Shown here in pieces: positions 1 to 8,411 of a DNA stretch of 43,754 nt. Location of the stretch: contig CANPIM010000028.1 of the NCBI GenBank assembly GCA_947574135.1, positions 1-43,754 on the forward strand, read 5' to 3'. A program made the position numbers and the translations under genes. This stretch comes from an uncultured Lachnospiraceae bacterium. GTDB lineage: Bacteria > Bacillota > Clostridia > Lachnospirales > Lachnospiraceae. The number at the start of each line of letters is the position of its first letter. The first letter of the stretch is position 1. The notes beneath the pieces are model-generated. The model ran no database searches and had not been told where the DNA came from. It was given only the letters and a program-made list of their open reading frames with translations.

Positions 1-1455
1 ACCCTGGCCAACATTACCTTCCAGAATTTCTTTAATAAATATGAGAAAAAAGCCGGTATGACCGGTACGGCTCTCACAGAGGAGAAGGAGTTCCGGGATA
101 TTTATGGAATGGATGTCATTGAGATTCCCACCAATATGCCGGTGATCCGCAAGGATCTCCAGGATGCGGTTTACAAAACCCGCAAGGAGAAGCTGCGGGC
201 TGTGGTGAATGCCATTGAGGAGGCCCACGCCAAGGGGCAGCCGGTTTTGGTGGGTACCATCACCATTGAGGCCTCCGAGGAGGTCAGCGCTCTGCTGCGC
301 AAGAGAGGCATTCCCCATGAGGTGCTGAACGCCAAGTTCCATGAGCGGGAGGCGGAGATCGTGGCCCAGGCCGGACAGCATGGAGCCGTAACCATTGCCA
401 CCAATATGGCCGGCCGTGGTACGGATATCAAGCTGGATGAGGCTGCCCGGGCTGCCGGGGGCTTAAAAATTATCGGCACAGAGCGTCATGAGTCCCGCCG
501 CATTGATAATCAGCTGCGGGGACGTTCCGGACGGCAGGGAGACCCGGGAGAATCCCGCTTCTATATTTCCCTGGAGGACGATCTGATGCGCCTTTTTGGC
601 TCCGAGCGTCTGATGACCATGTTCAATGCCCTGGGAGTGCCGGAGAATGAGGAGATCGAGCACAAGATGCTCACCAGCGCCATTGAAAAGGCCCAGAAGA
701 AGATAGAGAGCAACAACTTTGGCATCCGCAAGAACCTGCTGGAATACGATCAGGTGATGAACGAGCAGCGGGAGATTATCTACAAGGAGCGCCGCCGGGT
801 GCTGGACGGAGAGAGCATGCGGGATTCCATCTACAAAATGCTTACCGACACAGTGGAAAATACAGTGGATTCCCTGATTGGGGATGATCAGGAGAAGGAA
901 GAGTGGGATCTGATGGGACTGAATGAGACATTGCTTCCCGTGATTCCCTTTAAGCCCATTACCCAGGAGCGGATTGCAGGCAGCAGAAAGAATGAGCTGA
1001 AGCATCAGCTGAAGGAGGAGGCCGTTAAGCTCTACGAGCTCAAGGAGGCGGAATTCCCCAATACGGAGATGCTTCGGGAGCTGGAGCGGGTGTTCCTCTT
1101 AAAGGTGATTGACCGGAAGTGGATGGATCACATTGACGATATGGATCAGCTGCGCCAGGGAATCGGCCTGCAGGCCTTTGCCCAGAGAGACCCCCTGGTG
1201 GAATATAAGCTGAGCGGCTATGAAATGTTTGACGCCATGACAGCCAGCATCCAGGAGGACACGGTGCGGATTCTCCTCCATGTGCGGGTGGAGGAAAAGG
1301 CAGAGCGGGAGCAGGTGGCCAAGGTCACAGGCACCAACAAGGACACCAGCCTAGCAAAAGCGCCCAAGAAGCGGGATGCCGAGAAGATCTACCCCAACGA
1401 TCCCTGCCCCTGCGGCAGCGGCAAGAAATATAAGCAGTGCTGCGGACGAAGATAA
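1..1455 (+). CDS. secA: Protein translocase subunit SecA, C-terminal part (5' truncated by window edge)
   Basis: SecA is the cytosolic ATPase motor that drives preproteins through SecYEG. The reading frame is open from base 1, so the N-terminal part lies outside the window; 484 residues are visible. The segment starts just before the conserved GMTGTA motif and runs through the second nucleotide-binding fold ([23 protein letters not shown]), the helical scaffold region with [12 protein letters not shown], and the [15 protein letters not shown] stretch. It ends with the zinc-binding SEC-C tail [16 protein letters not shown], which binds SecB or ribosomes in relatives. The ATG at 58 is internal, not the start. 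prfB follows 237 bp downstream, a common secA-prfB order in Firmicutes. Confidence 0.98.
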   Translation, partial: TLANITFQNFFNKYEKKAGMTGTALTEEKEFRDIYGMDVIEIPTNMPVIRKDLQDAVYKTRKEKLRAVVNAIEEAHAKGQPVLVGTITIEASEEVSALLRKRGIPHEVLNAKFHEREAEIVAQAGQHGAVTIATNMAGRGTDIKLDEAARAAGGLKIIGTERHESRRIDNQLRGRSGRQGDPGESRFYISLEDDLMRLFGSERLMTMFNALGVPENEEIEHKMLTSAIEKAQKKIESNNFGIRKNLLEYDQVMNEQREIIYKERRRVLDGESMRDSIYKMLTDTVENTVDSLIGDDQEKEEWDLMGLNETLLPVIPFKPITQERIAGSRKNELKHQLKEEAVKLYELKEAEFPNTEMLRELERVFLLKVIDRKWMDHIDDMDQLRQGIGLQAFAQRDPLVEYKLSGYEMFDAMTASIQEDTVRILLHVRVEEKAEREQVAKVTGTNKDTSLAKAPKKRDAEKIYPNDPCPCGSGKKYKQCCGRR

Positions 1456-1460
1456 AAAAT

Positions 1461-1667
1461 CAAAACAGCAGATGCCCGAAGAGAACCAATAAGAATTTAT
1501 GGACGCGCGTGCGGCCAGACATTCTTATAGACCCCCCGGTGAACGGAGGGCATCTGCGGAACTCAAAAACAGCAGGCACCCGGAGAGAGCCCATAAGAAT
1601 TTATGGACGCGTTTGCGGCCAGAAATTCTTATACATGCCTCGGTGAACGAAGGGTGCCTGCGGAACT
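1461..1667 (+). repeat. Two tandem ~103-nt repeats with covarying stems (candidate structured RNA)
   Basis: Copy A is 1461-1563 and copy B 1564-1667. Each has an outer perfect 10-bp stem: GCAGATGCCC/GGGCATCTGC at 1468-1477/1548-1557, and GCAGGCACCC/GGGTGCCTGC at 1572-1581/1652-1661. The three differing positions are all compensated. Inside is an 8-bp stem ATAAGAAT/ATTCTTAT (1489-1496/1521-1528; 1593-1600/1625-1632), continued by TGG/CCA and CGC/GCG around a 4-nt loop, then a second hairpin with loop GTGAA. No U-tract follows, so these are not simple terminators. I do not recognise a named family; a repetitive palindromic element or a small structured RNA is possible. Confidence 0.8.
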
Positions 1668-1692
1668 TAAGATCAGAAAGAGGTGATTAACA

Positions 1693-2815
1693 GTGGTAGA
1701 ACTGGACCAGTTTAAGTATACCTTAAATGGCTATCAGGGCCCATTGGTTGAATTGAGGGATTCACTTTAACTTAGCGGAAAAGGCAAAGCGTATGGAGGA
1801 GCTGGAGCGGGAAATGGAGGAGCCCGGATATTGGGACAATGCGGAGAGCTCCCAGGCCGGCATGAAGGAATTGTCAGCACTCAAGGAGGAGGCTGGGGGG
1901 TATGAGACCTTAAAGACCCAGTACGAGGATATTGAGACCCTGTTGGAGATGGGGTATGAGGAGGAGGACGCTTCCCTGATTCCGGAGATTGAGGAGGAGC
2001 TTCGGAGCTTCCAGGATTCCTTTGAGGCCATGCGCATTAAAACCCTTTTGTCAGGGGAATACGACAAGAACAATGCCATTTTAAAGCTGAATGCGGGAGC
2101 CGGCGGCACGGAGAGCTGTGACTGGGCTGGAATGCTGTACCGAATGTACACCCGCTGGGCGGAGCGCAAGGGCTTTTCCGTGGAGGTGCTGGATTTTCTG
2201 GACGGAGATGAGGCGGGAATTAAGTCCGTGACTTTCCAGGTAAATGGGGAGAATGCCTACGGCTACCTGAAATCGGAGAAGGGGGTGCATCGTCTGGTGC
2301 GGATCTCTCCCTTTAATGCCCAGGGAAAGCGGCAGACCTCCTTTGTGTCTCTGGATGTAATGCCGGACATTGAAGATGACATTGATATCGAGATTCGGGA
2401 TGAGGATCTGCGCATTGATACCTATCGCTCCAGCGGCGCCGGAGGCCAGCATATTAATAAGACCTCCTCGGCCATCCGGATCACCCACCTGCCCACCAAC
2501 ACCGTGGTACAGTGTCAGAATGAGCGCTCCCAGTTCCAGAATAAGGATAAGGCCATGCAGATGTTAAAGGCAAAGCTTTTCCTTTTGGAGCAGCAGAAGA
2601 ATGCGGAGAAGCTCTCCGGCATCCGGGGGGAGGTCAAGGAGATTGGCTGGGGAAATCAGATTCGCTCCTATGTGATGCAGCCCTATACCCTGGTCAAGGA
2701 CCATCGGACCAATGCGGAGGTCAGCAATGTAAATGGCGTGATGGACGGAAATATCGATCCCTTTATCAATGCCTATCTGAAATGGGTGAATACCAAGGAA
2801 GAGCCGGAGGAGTAA
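1693..2815 (+). CDS. prfB: Peptide chain release factor 2, with programmed +1 frameshift (join 1693-1767, 1769-2815)
   Basis: RF2 releases nascent chains at UGA and UAA. Translation starts at GTG 1693 behind AGGTGA at 1681-1686 and meets an in-frame TAA at 1768-1770 after 25 codons. Slipping +1 at CTT (1765-1767) joins it to the long second frame, giving 373 residues. The AGG-N6-CTT-stop-C layout with an internal Shine-Dalgarno-like AGGGA (1756-1760) matches the autoregulatory prfB site, but the usual TGA is TAA here, so the first shifted codon is AAC (Asn) instead of GAC (Asp). Family landmarks are the SPF anticodon-like tripeptide at about residues 205-207 and the catalytic GGQ at about 250-252. 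Without the frameshift the gene would be annotated 33 codons short. Confidence 0.96.
1756..1771 (+). promoter_or_regulatory. prfB programmed +1 frameshift site (AGGGA / CTT TAA C)
   Basis: The stimulatory AGGGA at 1756-1760 lies just upstream of the slippery CTT (1765-1767), followed by the in-frame stop TAA (1768-1770) and C. RF2 shortage should delay termination and favour the shift. The TAA, also read by RF1, is unusual. Confidence 0.9.
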
Positions 2816-2844
2816 AACCCCTGGTAAATAAAGAAGAAAACGAG

Positions 2845-2890
2845 ACGGCAGTTTTCCGGAGAACCGATTGGGGGAGAGCTGTCGTTTTTT
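2845..2890 (+). terminator. Intrinsic terminator after prfB
   Basis: ACGGCAG (2845-2851) pairs with CTGTCGT (2879-2885), with one G-T pair and a large loop, followed by six Ts. The stem is moderate in strength. Confidence 0.6.
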
Positions 2891-2896
2891 CAATAC

Positions 2897-2925
2897 TTTA
2901 CAAATAGAAGAGACAGTGGTATAAT
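2897..2925 (+). promoter_or_regulatory. Promoter for the symporter/OCD/opine dehydrogenase operon
   Basis: TTTACA at 2897-2902 and a perfect TATAAT at 2920-2925 are separated by 17 bp. Transcription would start near 2932, leaving a leader of about 60 nt before the symporter ATG. Confidence 0.75.
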
Positions 2926-2993
2926 ATCCCGGTGGTGATACTTTAATATGTCAAAGAGTTAAAGCGGCAAAGAGATGAAGGGAGTACGAAAGA

Positions 2994-4400
2994 ATGGAAA
3001 ACGTGTTTGTAGGTGCGTTAGCACTGGTGATTGTCAGCACTCTGGTGGTTATGGCCATTGGAGCGGGCATTTCAATTTATTTTCAAAAGAAAACCGTGAC
3101 GGCCGATGACTGGGCCATGGGCAGCAGAAAGCTTCCCTCCTATGTAATCGTGTTTACCCAGTTTGCTACCCTGGTGGGCGGCGGCGTGCTGGTGGGGCAT
3201 GTAAGCATTGGCTATAATTTTGGCCTTGCGCCTCTGGCCTACGGGGTGTGCGGGGCAGCCGGGTGCTTTATCATGGCTATCATTGCCAAGTGGCTGCGGG
3301 AAAATGAGTTTACCACCATTCCGGATATTTTGGAAAAGGTGTATGGCAAGAATAACTTTCTGATTTTTGTGGGATCGATTATGGCTATGGTAGTGCCTTT
3401 TGGATGGATCGCTTCTCAGATCACCTCCTTTGGAAAGCTGTATGCATCCATTACGGGGATTGATATGAATGTGATTATCGTGGCAGTGGCTATTATCTGT
3501 GTGCTGTTTACCATCCCCTCGGGCTTCAATGCAGTAGCCTGGTCGGACTTTGTGTTTGGTGTGATTATGCTGGGGCTGTGCGCAGTGACCGCTGGATTGG
3601 CTTTGAATATGGGAGGCGGCTGGTCCAATATTGTGGCAAAGCTTCCGGATCCCTCGGTGGTATCCTTTCCCTCCGGGCTTTTGGCAGCGGGAATTCCCAC
3701 CACGGTTCTGTGGTTTGTGGCAGCTACTCCGGGTATGATGACAAATCAGATGACCTTCCAGCGGGTTTGTGCTACGGATACGGTGAAAAATGCCAGGAGA
3801 ACCCTGATCATCGGCGGCATTCTCATTGCAGCCATTGAGTTCTGGGTGGTAATTATCGGAAATACCTGCCATGCGCTGAATCCGGGAATGGCTGGAGAGG
3901 ATGCCACAGGCTGGTTCCTGACCCAGATTCCGGTGTGGGCGGTAGCCATGTTCAGCGGATTTATTGCCACCACCATTATCACCACCACGGATAGCGCCAT
4001 CCAGTCTGTGTCTGTCAATGTGACCAGAGATATTTATAAGCGCTTTATCAATGAGGATGCGGATGACAAGAAAATGTTGCGGGTATCCAGAATCAGCACG
4101 ATTGTGGTAGCGATTCTGGCAGTCCTTATGGCCATTACCTTTCCACAGGTATTGAATCTGATTATTGCATCCTACGCCTACTCGGCGTCCGGACTTCTGG
4201 TGCCCATTTACTGCGGCTATATCTTCCGCAACAAAAATATTCTGACCCCCATCAGCGGAATTGTATCCATGATCGGCGGAGTCATCGGATGCGCAGTGGC
4301 ACAGTTTATAGGAACCAGCTGGCCCTATGCTATTTACGGAATTGCGGTTTCCTTTATCTGTCTGGTAGTGACAGGGCTGGTGACCAAGAAGAAAAACTAG
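2994..4400 (+). CDS. Sodium:solute symporter family (SSS) transporter
   Basis: A 468-residue polytopic membrane protein with an N-terminal helix, then the family's YFQKK..T..D..MGSRKLPSYVI stretch and repeated hydrophobic helices throughout. Motifs such as TIPDILEKVYG, the central FQRV..TDTVKNARR segment and the C-terminal ..GYIFRNKNILTP region are typical of SSS (SLC5-like) carriers, which import sugars, amino acids, vitamins or organic acids with Na+. The substrate cannot be read from the sequence. It is first in an operon with an ornithine-cyclodeaminase-like and an opine-dehydrogenase-like enzyme, which suggests an amino acid or imino/opine-type substrate (inference). Confidence 0.9.
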   Translation: MENVFVGALALVIVSTLVVMAIGAGISIYFQKKTVTADDWAMGSRKLPSYVIVFTQFATLVGGGVLVGHVSIGYNFGLAPLAYGVCGAAGCFIMAIIAKWLRENEFTTIPDILEKVYGKNNFLIFVGSIMAMVVPFGWIASQITSFGKLYASITGIDMNVIIVAVAIICVLFTIPSGFNAVAWSDFVFGVIMLGLCAVTAGLALNMGGGWSNIVAKLPDPSVVSFPSGLLAAGIPTTVLWFVAATPGMMTNQMTFQRVCATDTVKNARRTLIIGGILIAAIEFWVVIIGNTCHALNPGMAGEDATGWFLTQIPVWAVAMFSGFIATTIITTTDSAIQSVSVNVTRDIYKRFINEDADDKKMLRVSRISTIVVAILAVLMAITFPQVLNLIIASYAYSASGLLVPIYCGYIFRNKNILTPISGIVSMIGGVIGCAVAQFIGTSWPYAIYGIAVSFICLVVTGLVTKKKN

Positions 4401-4458
4401 CATGCAGATACAGGAAAAGATAGAAGCATGCCGGCATATAGAAGAGAGGAGAAAAGTC

Positions 4459-5460
4459 ATGAAAACATTGTTGCTAAGCGAGTCAGATATTAAAAAGGTA
4501 ATCACGATGAAGGATGTGATTGCCATTGTGGACAGGACCTTTCGGGATCTGGGAGAGGGGAATACCTTAAATCCCACCAAGCTGAACCTGAATCTGGGGG
4601 ACAGCGAGCCCACTAAGCTTCCCTACAAGGCGTCCATGAATGCCATGCCGGCTTATATTGGCTGGCAGGATATGGCCGGACAGAAGTGGGCAGGGGGCTT
4701 TGGCGTGGGGAGAAAAGCCATAGGCATGCCCTTTATCAATGCGCTGATTATGCTCTGCGATCCCAACTATGGAAATTTCCTTTCCGTTATGGACGGGGCG
4801 TGGATTACCAATATGCGGACCGGTGCCCAGACGGCGGTAATTCTTCGGTACCTTTTGAAGGATAAGAAGAACGTGACCATTGGACTGTATGGCGCCGGTG
4901 TGCAGGGCCGGACCCAGACCATGGCTCTGGCAGAGAATTTCCATGTGGACAAGCTGATTGTCTTTGATCCCATCCGGGCTGCGGCGGAAAAATTTAAGGC
5001 AGACATGGCAGATGTGGTGCAGGGTGAGATTGTCATTGCCGAGAATGCCAAGGAGCCCTCCCAGACGGATGCCTTTATCTCCGTAACGCCGGCCACGGAC
5101 GGGTTTATCAAGGGAGAGTGGATACAGAAAGGGAGTATTTATTTTGCCATGGGCTCCTATGTGGAGTGTGATGAGGCGGCGATTCTGGGGGCGGATAAGA
5201 TCATTGCGGATCATGTGGGACAGTGCCTGCACAGAGGAAACCTAAAGCCCCTGGCAGAGGCGGGAAAGATTACAGAGAAGGATATCTACTGTACCGTGGG
5301 AGACTTGGCTGCCGGCCTTCGGGATGCCGGGGATGTGAAGGAGCAGAAGCTGGTGATTGTTCCCATTGGTATGGGCTGCCTGGATGTGGCTGTGGCAGGC
5401 ATTGCGTACAAGAAGGCGCTTTCCAGAAGCATGGGAAGCGAGTTTTCCTTTGATTTATAG
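4459..5460 (+). CDS. Ornithine cyclodeaminase / mu-crystallin family NAD(P)-dependent enzyme
   Basis: A 333-residue protein. I chose ATG 4459 over the upstream in-frame ATG at 4402 because GAGAGGAGA sits directly before it and the family N-terminus begins there (LSESDIKKVITMKDVIAIV). The conserved substrate-loop motif MDGAWITNMRTGAQTA is at residues 111-125 and the Rossmann glycine motif GAGVQG at 145-150. Members include ornithine and lysine cyclodeaminases, imine (ketimine) reductases, some alanine dehydrogenases, and SbnB, which cleaves an opine-like intermediate. It lies between the symporter and the opine dehydrogenase homologue, with 15 bp to the latter, so co-translation is likely. The exact reaction is unknown. 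Confidence 0.85.
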   Translation: MKTLLLSESDIKKVITMKDVIAIVDRTFRDLGEGNTLNPTKLNLNLGDSEPTKLPYKASMNAMPAYIGWQDMAGQKWAGGFGVGRKAIGMPFINALIMLCDPNYGNFLSVMDGAWITNMRTGAQTAVILRYLLKDKKNVTIGLYGAGVQGRTQTMALAENFHVDKLIVFDPIRAAAEKFKADMADVVQGEIVIAENAKEPSQTDAFISVTPATDGFIKGEWIQKGSIYFAMGSYVECDEAAILGADKIIADHVGQCLHRGNLKPLAEAGKITEKDIYCTVGDLAAGLRDAGDVKEQKLVIVPIGMGCLDVAVAGIAYKKALSRSMGSEFSFDL

Positions 5461-5475
5461 AGCGGAGGAAGGAGC

Positions 5476-6543
5476 ATGAAGCGATTTGCAGTCATAGGCG
5501 CCGGAAACGGCGGCCAGTGCATCAGTGCCTATCTGAAGCTTTGCGGCAAGGAGGTACGTCTCTACGAGCGTTTTTCGGAGGTGCTTCGACCCATTCAGGA
5601 GCGGGGAGGGATTACCCTTGCAGGGGCTTCCCTCCAGGGCTTTGCCAAGCTTGACGGGATCACGGACGTGATGGCCGAGGCGGTGGAGGGAGCGGAGATT
5701 ATTTTTGTGGTTCTTCCCGCTTTTGCCCATGCATACATTGCCGGAGAGCTGGCCGGGTGCCTTGTGGATGGACAGACCGTGATTTTGTGTCCCGGCTCCA
5801 CCGGAGGCGCACTGGAATTTCGTCAGGTGCTAAAGGAGCGGGGGTGTCAGGCAAAAATTCGTCTGGCGGAGACCAACAGCCTGTTTTACGCGGCCAGAAG
5901 CGACAAAGAGGTGGCCACCATTATTGCGGTAAAGGATGAGCTGTCTCTGGCGGCCCTTCCAAGCCAGGACACGGAAGGGATCATCGAAGATCTGAAGGAT
6001 GTGTATCCCCAGCTGATTCCGGAGGTCCATGTGCTGGCCACAGGGCTTAACAATATGAATATCACCGTACATCCTCTTCCGGTGCTGCTGAATACGGGCA
6101 GAATCGAGAGTGGACAGCGATACAAGCATTATTTTGAGGGAATGACTCCCAGCATTGGGAAGGCCATGGAAGCTCTGGATGAAGAGCGTATGGCTGTGGG
6201 AAGGGCCCTAGGCCTGTCCCTTATCAGTATTCGGGAGGCATATCGCAGGTATTATCACAGCGAGGCTGCAGAGATCTGTGATCTGGTAAGAATGGTGGAT
6301 GGCCATAAGCCCATTATGGCGCCGGCTTCTCTGGATTCCCGGTTGATTACCGAGGACATTCCCATGGGAATGGTGCCTGTGGCGGAGCTGGGCCGGGCTC
6401 TTGGGGTGCCCACGCCTCTCATGGATGCAACCATTGCCCTGGCCTCCGTTATGCTTGGACAAGATTTTCGCAGGGAGGGCAGAAATCTCACACGTCTGGG
6501 ACTTCACGGCCTTACCGGGGAGGAGCTGTTAAAGCAGCTGTAG
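5476..6543 (+). CDS. NAD(P)-dependent octopine/nopaline (opine) dehydrogenase family protein
   Basis: A 355-residue protein starting at ATG 5476 behind GGAGGAAGG. The N-terminal Rossmann domain opens with VIGAGNGGQ (residues 6-14). The C-terminal half is the helical opine-dehydrogenase domain, with the conserved NITVHPLPVLLNTGRIE stretch carrying the likely catalytic histidine, and the later EERMAVGRALGL segment. Family members reversibly condense an amino acid with an alpha-keto acid to an N-carboxyalkyl amino acid (opine), or oxidise the opine back. Being last in the operon after a transporter and an OCD-family enzyme, uptake and breakdown of an opine-like compound is plausible, but synthesis cannot be excluded. 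Confidence 0.85.
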   Translation: MKRFAVIGAGNGGQCISAYLKLCGKEVRLYERFSEVLRPIQERGGITLAGASLQGFAKLDGITDVMAEAVEGAEIIFVVLPAFAHAYIAGELAGCLVDGQTVILCPGSTGGALEFRQVLKERGCQAKIRLAETNSLFYAARSDKEVATIIAVKDELSLAALPSQDTEGIIEDLKDVYPQLIPEVHVLATGLNNMNITVHPLPVLLNTGRIESGQRYKHYFEGMTPSIGKAMEALDEERMAVGRALGLSLISIREAYRRYYHSEAAEICDLVRMVDGHKPIMAPASLDSRLITEDIPMGMVPVAELGRALGVPTPLMDATIALASVMLGQDFRREGRNLTRLGLHGLTGEELLKQL

Positions 6544-6562
6544 GCAAAGAGAGCTTAACCAT

Positions 6563-6596
6563 GCGCGTTTGAAGAAGCCTTCAGGCGCGCTTTTTT
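6563..6596 (+). terminator. Strong intrinsic terminator after the opine-type operon
   Basis: A 12-bp stem GCGCGTTTGAAG/CTTCAGGCGCGC (6563-6574/6579-6590) with one T-G wobble and an AAGC loop, followed by six Ts. Confidence 0.9.
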
Positions 6597-6641
6597 CTGT
6601 CTGAGTCCAAATAAGAACATATGTTTGCTCATAAAAAAGGA

Positions 6642-6670
6642 TTGCATCTTTCTGCTGAATGTGGTAATAT
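6642..6670 (+). promoter_or_regulatory. Promoter for ACT-hom-apgM genes
   Basis: TTGCAT at 6642-6647 and TAATAT at 6665-6670 with a 17-bp spacer. It follows the terminator, so the threonine-pathway genes are a separate transcription unit. Confidence 0.6.
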
Positions 6671-6743
6671 CTAAACTGTTCAAGTCTTTCATAGAAACAC
6701 AAACGTTCACAAGGTAAAAACACGCAGGAAAGGCAACAGAGAA

Positions 6744-7187
6744 ATGGCGGAGAAAAGTAAGTATTTTGTGGTGAAGCAAAAGGCAGTTCCGGAGGTTCTG
6801 CTAAAGGTTGTGGAAGCCAAGCGTCTGCTGGATTCATCAAAGGTTATGACCGTACAGGAGGCCACGGAACAGGTGGGCATCAGCCGCAGTTCCTTCTATA
6901 AGTATAAGGATGATATTTTTCCCTTTCACGATAATTCCCGGGGAAAGAGCATTACCTTTGTGCTGCAGATGGACGATGAGCCGGGACTTTTGTCTGATGT
7001 GCTGAAAACTGTGGCGGAGTTCAAGGGAAATATTCTGACCATCCATCAGACCATCCCCATCAACGGGGTGGCCTCTCTCACACTGACGGTGGATCTTCTC
7101 CCCACCACGGGAGATGTGTCGGCCATGATTGAGCAGATAGAGGGCCAGGCAGGCATTCACTATTTGAAAATATTAGCAAAGGAGTAG
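6744..7187 (+). CDS. ACT domain-containing protein (UPF0735/PheB-like), probable amino acid-responsive regulator
   Basis: A 147-residue protein. The N-terminal half resembles a small helix-turn-helix (VQEATEQVGISRSSFYKYKDDIF) and residues about 68-145 form an ACT domain (ITFVLQMDDEPGLLSDVLKTVAEFKGNILTIHQ) of the kind that binds amino acids. It stands 5 bp upstream of hom, so the two are likely co-translated, and it probably senses an aspartate-family amino acid for this pathway (inference). Homologues commonly precede homoserine dehydrogenase in Clostridia. RBS: no strong AGGAGG; CAACAGAGAA precedes the ATG. Confidence 0.88.
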   Translation: MAEKSKYFVVKQKAVPEVLLKVVEAKRLLDSSKVMTVQEATEQVGISRSSFYKYKDDIFPFHDNSRGKSITFVLQMDDEPGLLSDVLKTVAEFKGNILTIHQTIPINGVASLTLTVDLLPTTGDVSAMIEQIEGQAGIHYLKILAKE

Positions 7188-7192
7188 GGAAG

Positions 7193-8407
7193 ATGATACA
7201 AGTTGCAGTTATGGGATACGGGACCGTTGGATCCGGAGTTGTAGAGGTGTTAAATACCAATCAGGCCAGCATTAATAAGCGGGTGGGAGAGGATGTAAAT
7301 ATTAAATATGTGCTGGATCTGCGGGATTTCCCCGGAGACCCGGTGGAGAGCAAGCTGGTCCATGACTTTGAGACCATTGTCAACGACCCGGAGGTGCGCA
7401 TTGTGGTGGAGGTTATGGGAGGCGTGGAGCCGGCCTACACCTTTAGCAAGCGGTGTCTGGAGGCAGGCAAAAGCGTATGTACCTCCAACAAGGAGCTGGT
7501 GGCTCGGCATGGGGCAGAGCTTATGGAGATTGCCAGAAGCAAAAATCTGAATTATCTGTTTGAGGCATCTGTGGGAGGGGGTATCCCCATTATCCGGCCC
7601 TTAAATTCTTCCCTGACCGCCGATGAGATTGAGGAGATCACCGGCATTCTCAATGGTACCACCAATTATATGTTGAGCAAAATGACCCATGAGGGATTGG
7701 ATTTTGACAGCGTATTGAAGGATGCCCAGCAAAAGGGATATGCAGAGCTACATCCCGAGGCGGATATTGAGGGCTATGATGCCTGCAGAAAGATTGCCAT
7801 CCTCACCTCCCTGGTCAGCGGCCAGCAGGTGGACTATGAGGATATCTATACAGAGGGAATCACGAAAATCACGGCAGAGGACATACAGTATGCCAAGAAA
7901 CTGGGGCGGGCTGTGAAGCTTTTGGCCTCCAGCAAAAAGGTGGACGGCCGGTTCTGCGCCATGGTGGCACCCTTCCTCATTGGGGAGCAGCACCCTCTGT
8001 ACAGTGTGGAGGGAGTTTTTAATGCTATTTTTGTCCGGGGAAATGTGCTGGGCGATGCCATGTTCTACGGAAGCGGCGCAGGGAAGCTGCCTACAGCCAG
8101 TGCAGTGGTGGCCGATGTGGTGGATGCAGCCAAACACCTGGAGGAAAGCGTCATGGGCTACTGGACCAGCCAGAAGCTGGAACTCTCTAAAATCAGCAGC
8201 GCCAGGAGCCGGTTCTTTGTGCGGGCAAGGGGAGATGCGGGAAAGGATGCCCCGGCCATGTCAGAGCTCTTTGGACCTGTGGAGGTAGTGACGGCGGATG
8301 TGGCCGGAGAATTCGGCTTTGTGACGGATGTGCTCACAGAGGAGGAGTTTGCAGCCCGGGCCGCTAAGACCGAGACGATTATCAACCGGATTCGGATGGA
8401 AGGATGA
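7193..8407 (+). CDS. hom: Homoserine dehydrogenase
   Basis: Reduces aspartate semialdehyde to homoserine with NAD(P)H, the branch step to threonine and methionine. The 404-residue protein has the Rossmann motif GYGTVGSG at residues 8-15, SNKELVARHG, ASVGGGIPIIRP and GILNGTTNYMLSKM, all diagnostic. The catalytic-domain stretch YAELHPEADIEGYDACRKIAIL follows. The last ~75 residues (SRFFVRARGD... EFGFVTDV) fit the C-terminal ACT-like domain used for threonine feedback in relatives. It lies between the ACT regulator and the apgM-like gene, 4 bp before the latter. Confidence 0.96.
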   Translation: MIQVAVMGYGTVGSGVVEVLNTNQASINKRVGEDVNIKYVLDLRDFPGDPVESKLVHDFETIVNDPEVRIVVEVMGGVEPAYTFSKRCLEAGKSVCTSNKELVARHGAELMEIARSKNLNYLFEASVGGGIPIIRPLNSSLTADEIEEITGILNGTTNYMLSKMTHEGLDFDSVLKDAQQKGYAELHPEADIEGYDACRKIAILTSLVSGQQVDYEDIYTEGITKITAEDIQYAKKLGRAVKLLASSKKVDGRFCAMVAPFLIGEQHPLYSVEGVFNAIFVRGNVLGDAMFYGSGAGKLPTASAVVADVVDAAKHLEESVMGYWTSQKLELSKISSARSRFFVRARGDAGKDAPAMSELFGPVEVVTADVAGEFGFVTDVLTEEEFAARAAKTETIINRIRMEG

Positions 8408-8411
8408 TACG

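Noticed and set aside
1437..1690. Small plus-strand frames across the tandem repeats ([10 protein letters not shown]..., MDARAARHSY...)
   Set aside because: They run through structured repeats with covarying stems, lack ribosome binding sites and repeat each other because the DNA repeats do.
3072..4613. 513-codon minus-strand frame opposite the symporter
   Set aside because: It is the antisense shadow of a strong coding gene, has a histidine/glycine-rich composition and shows no recognisable motif.
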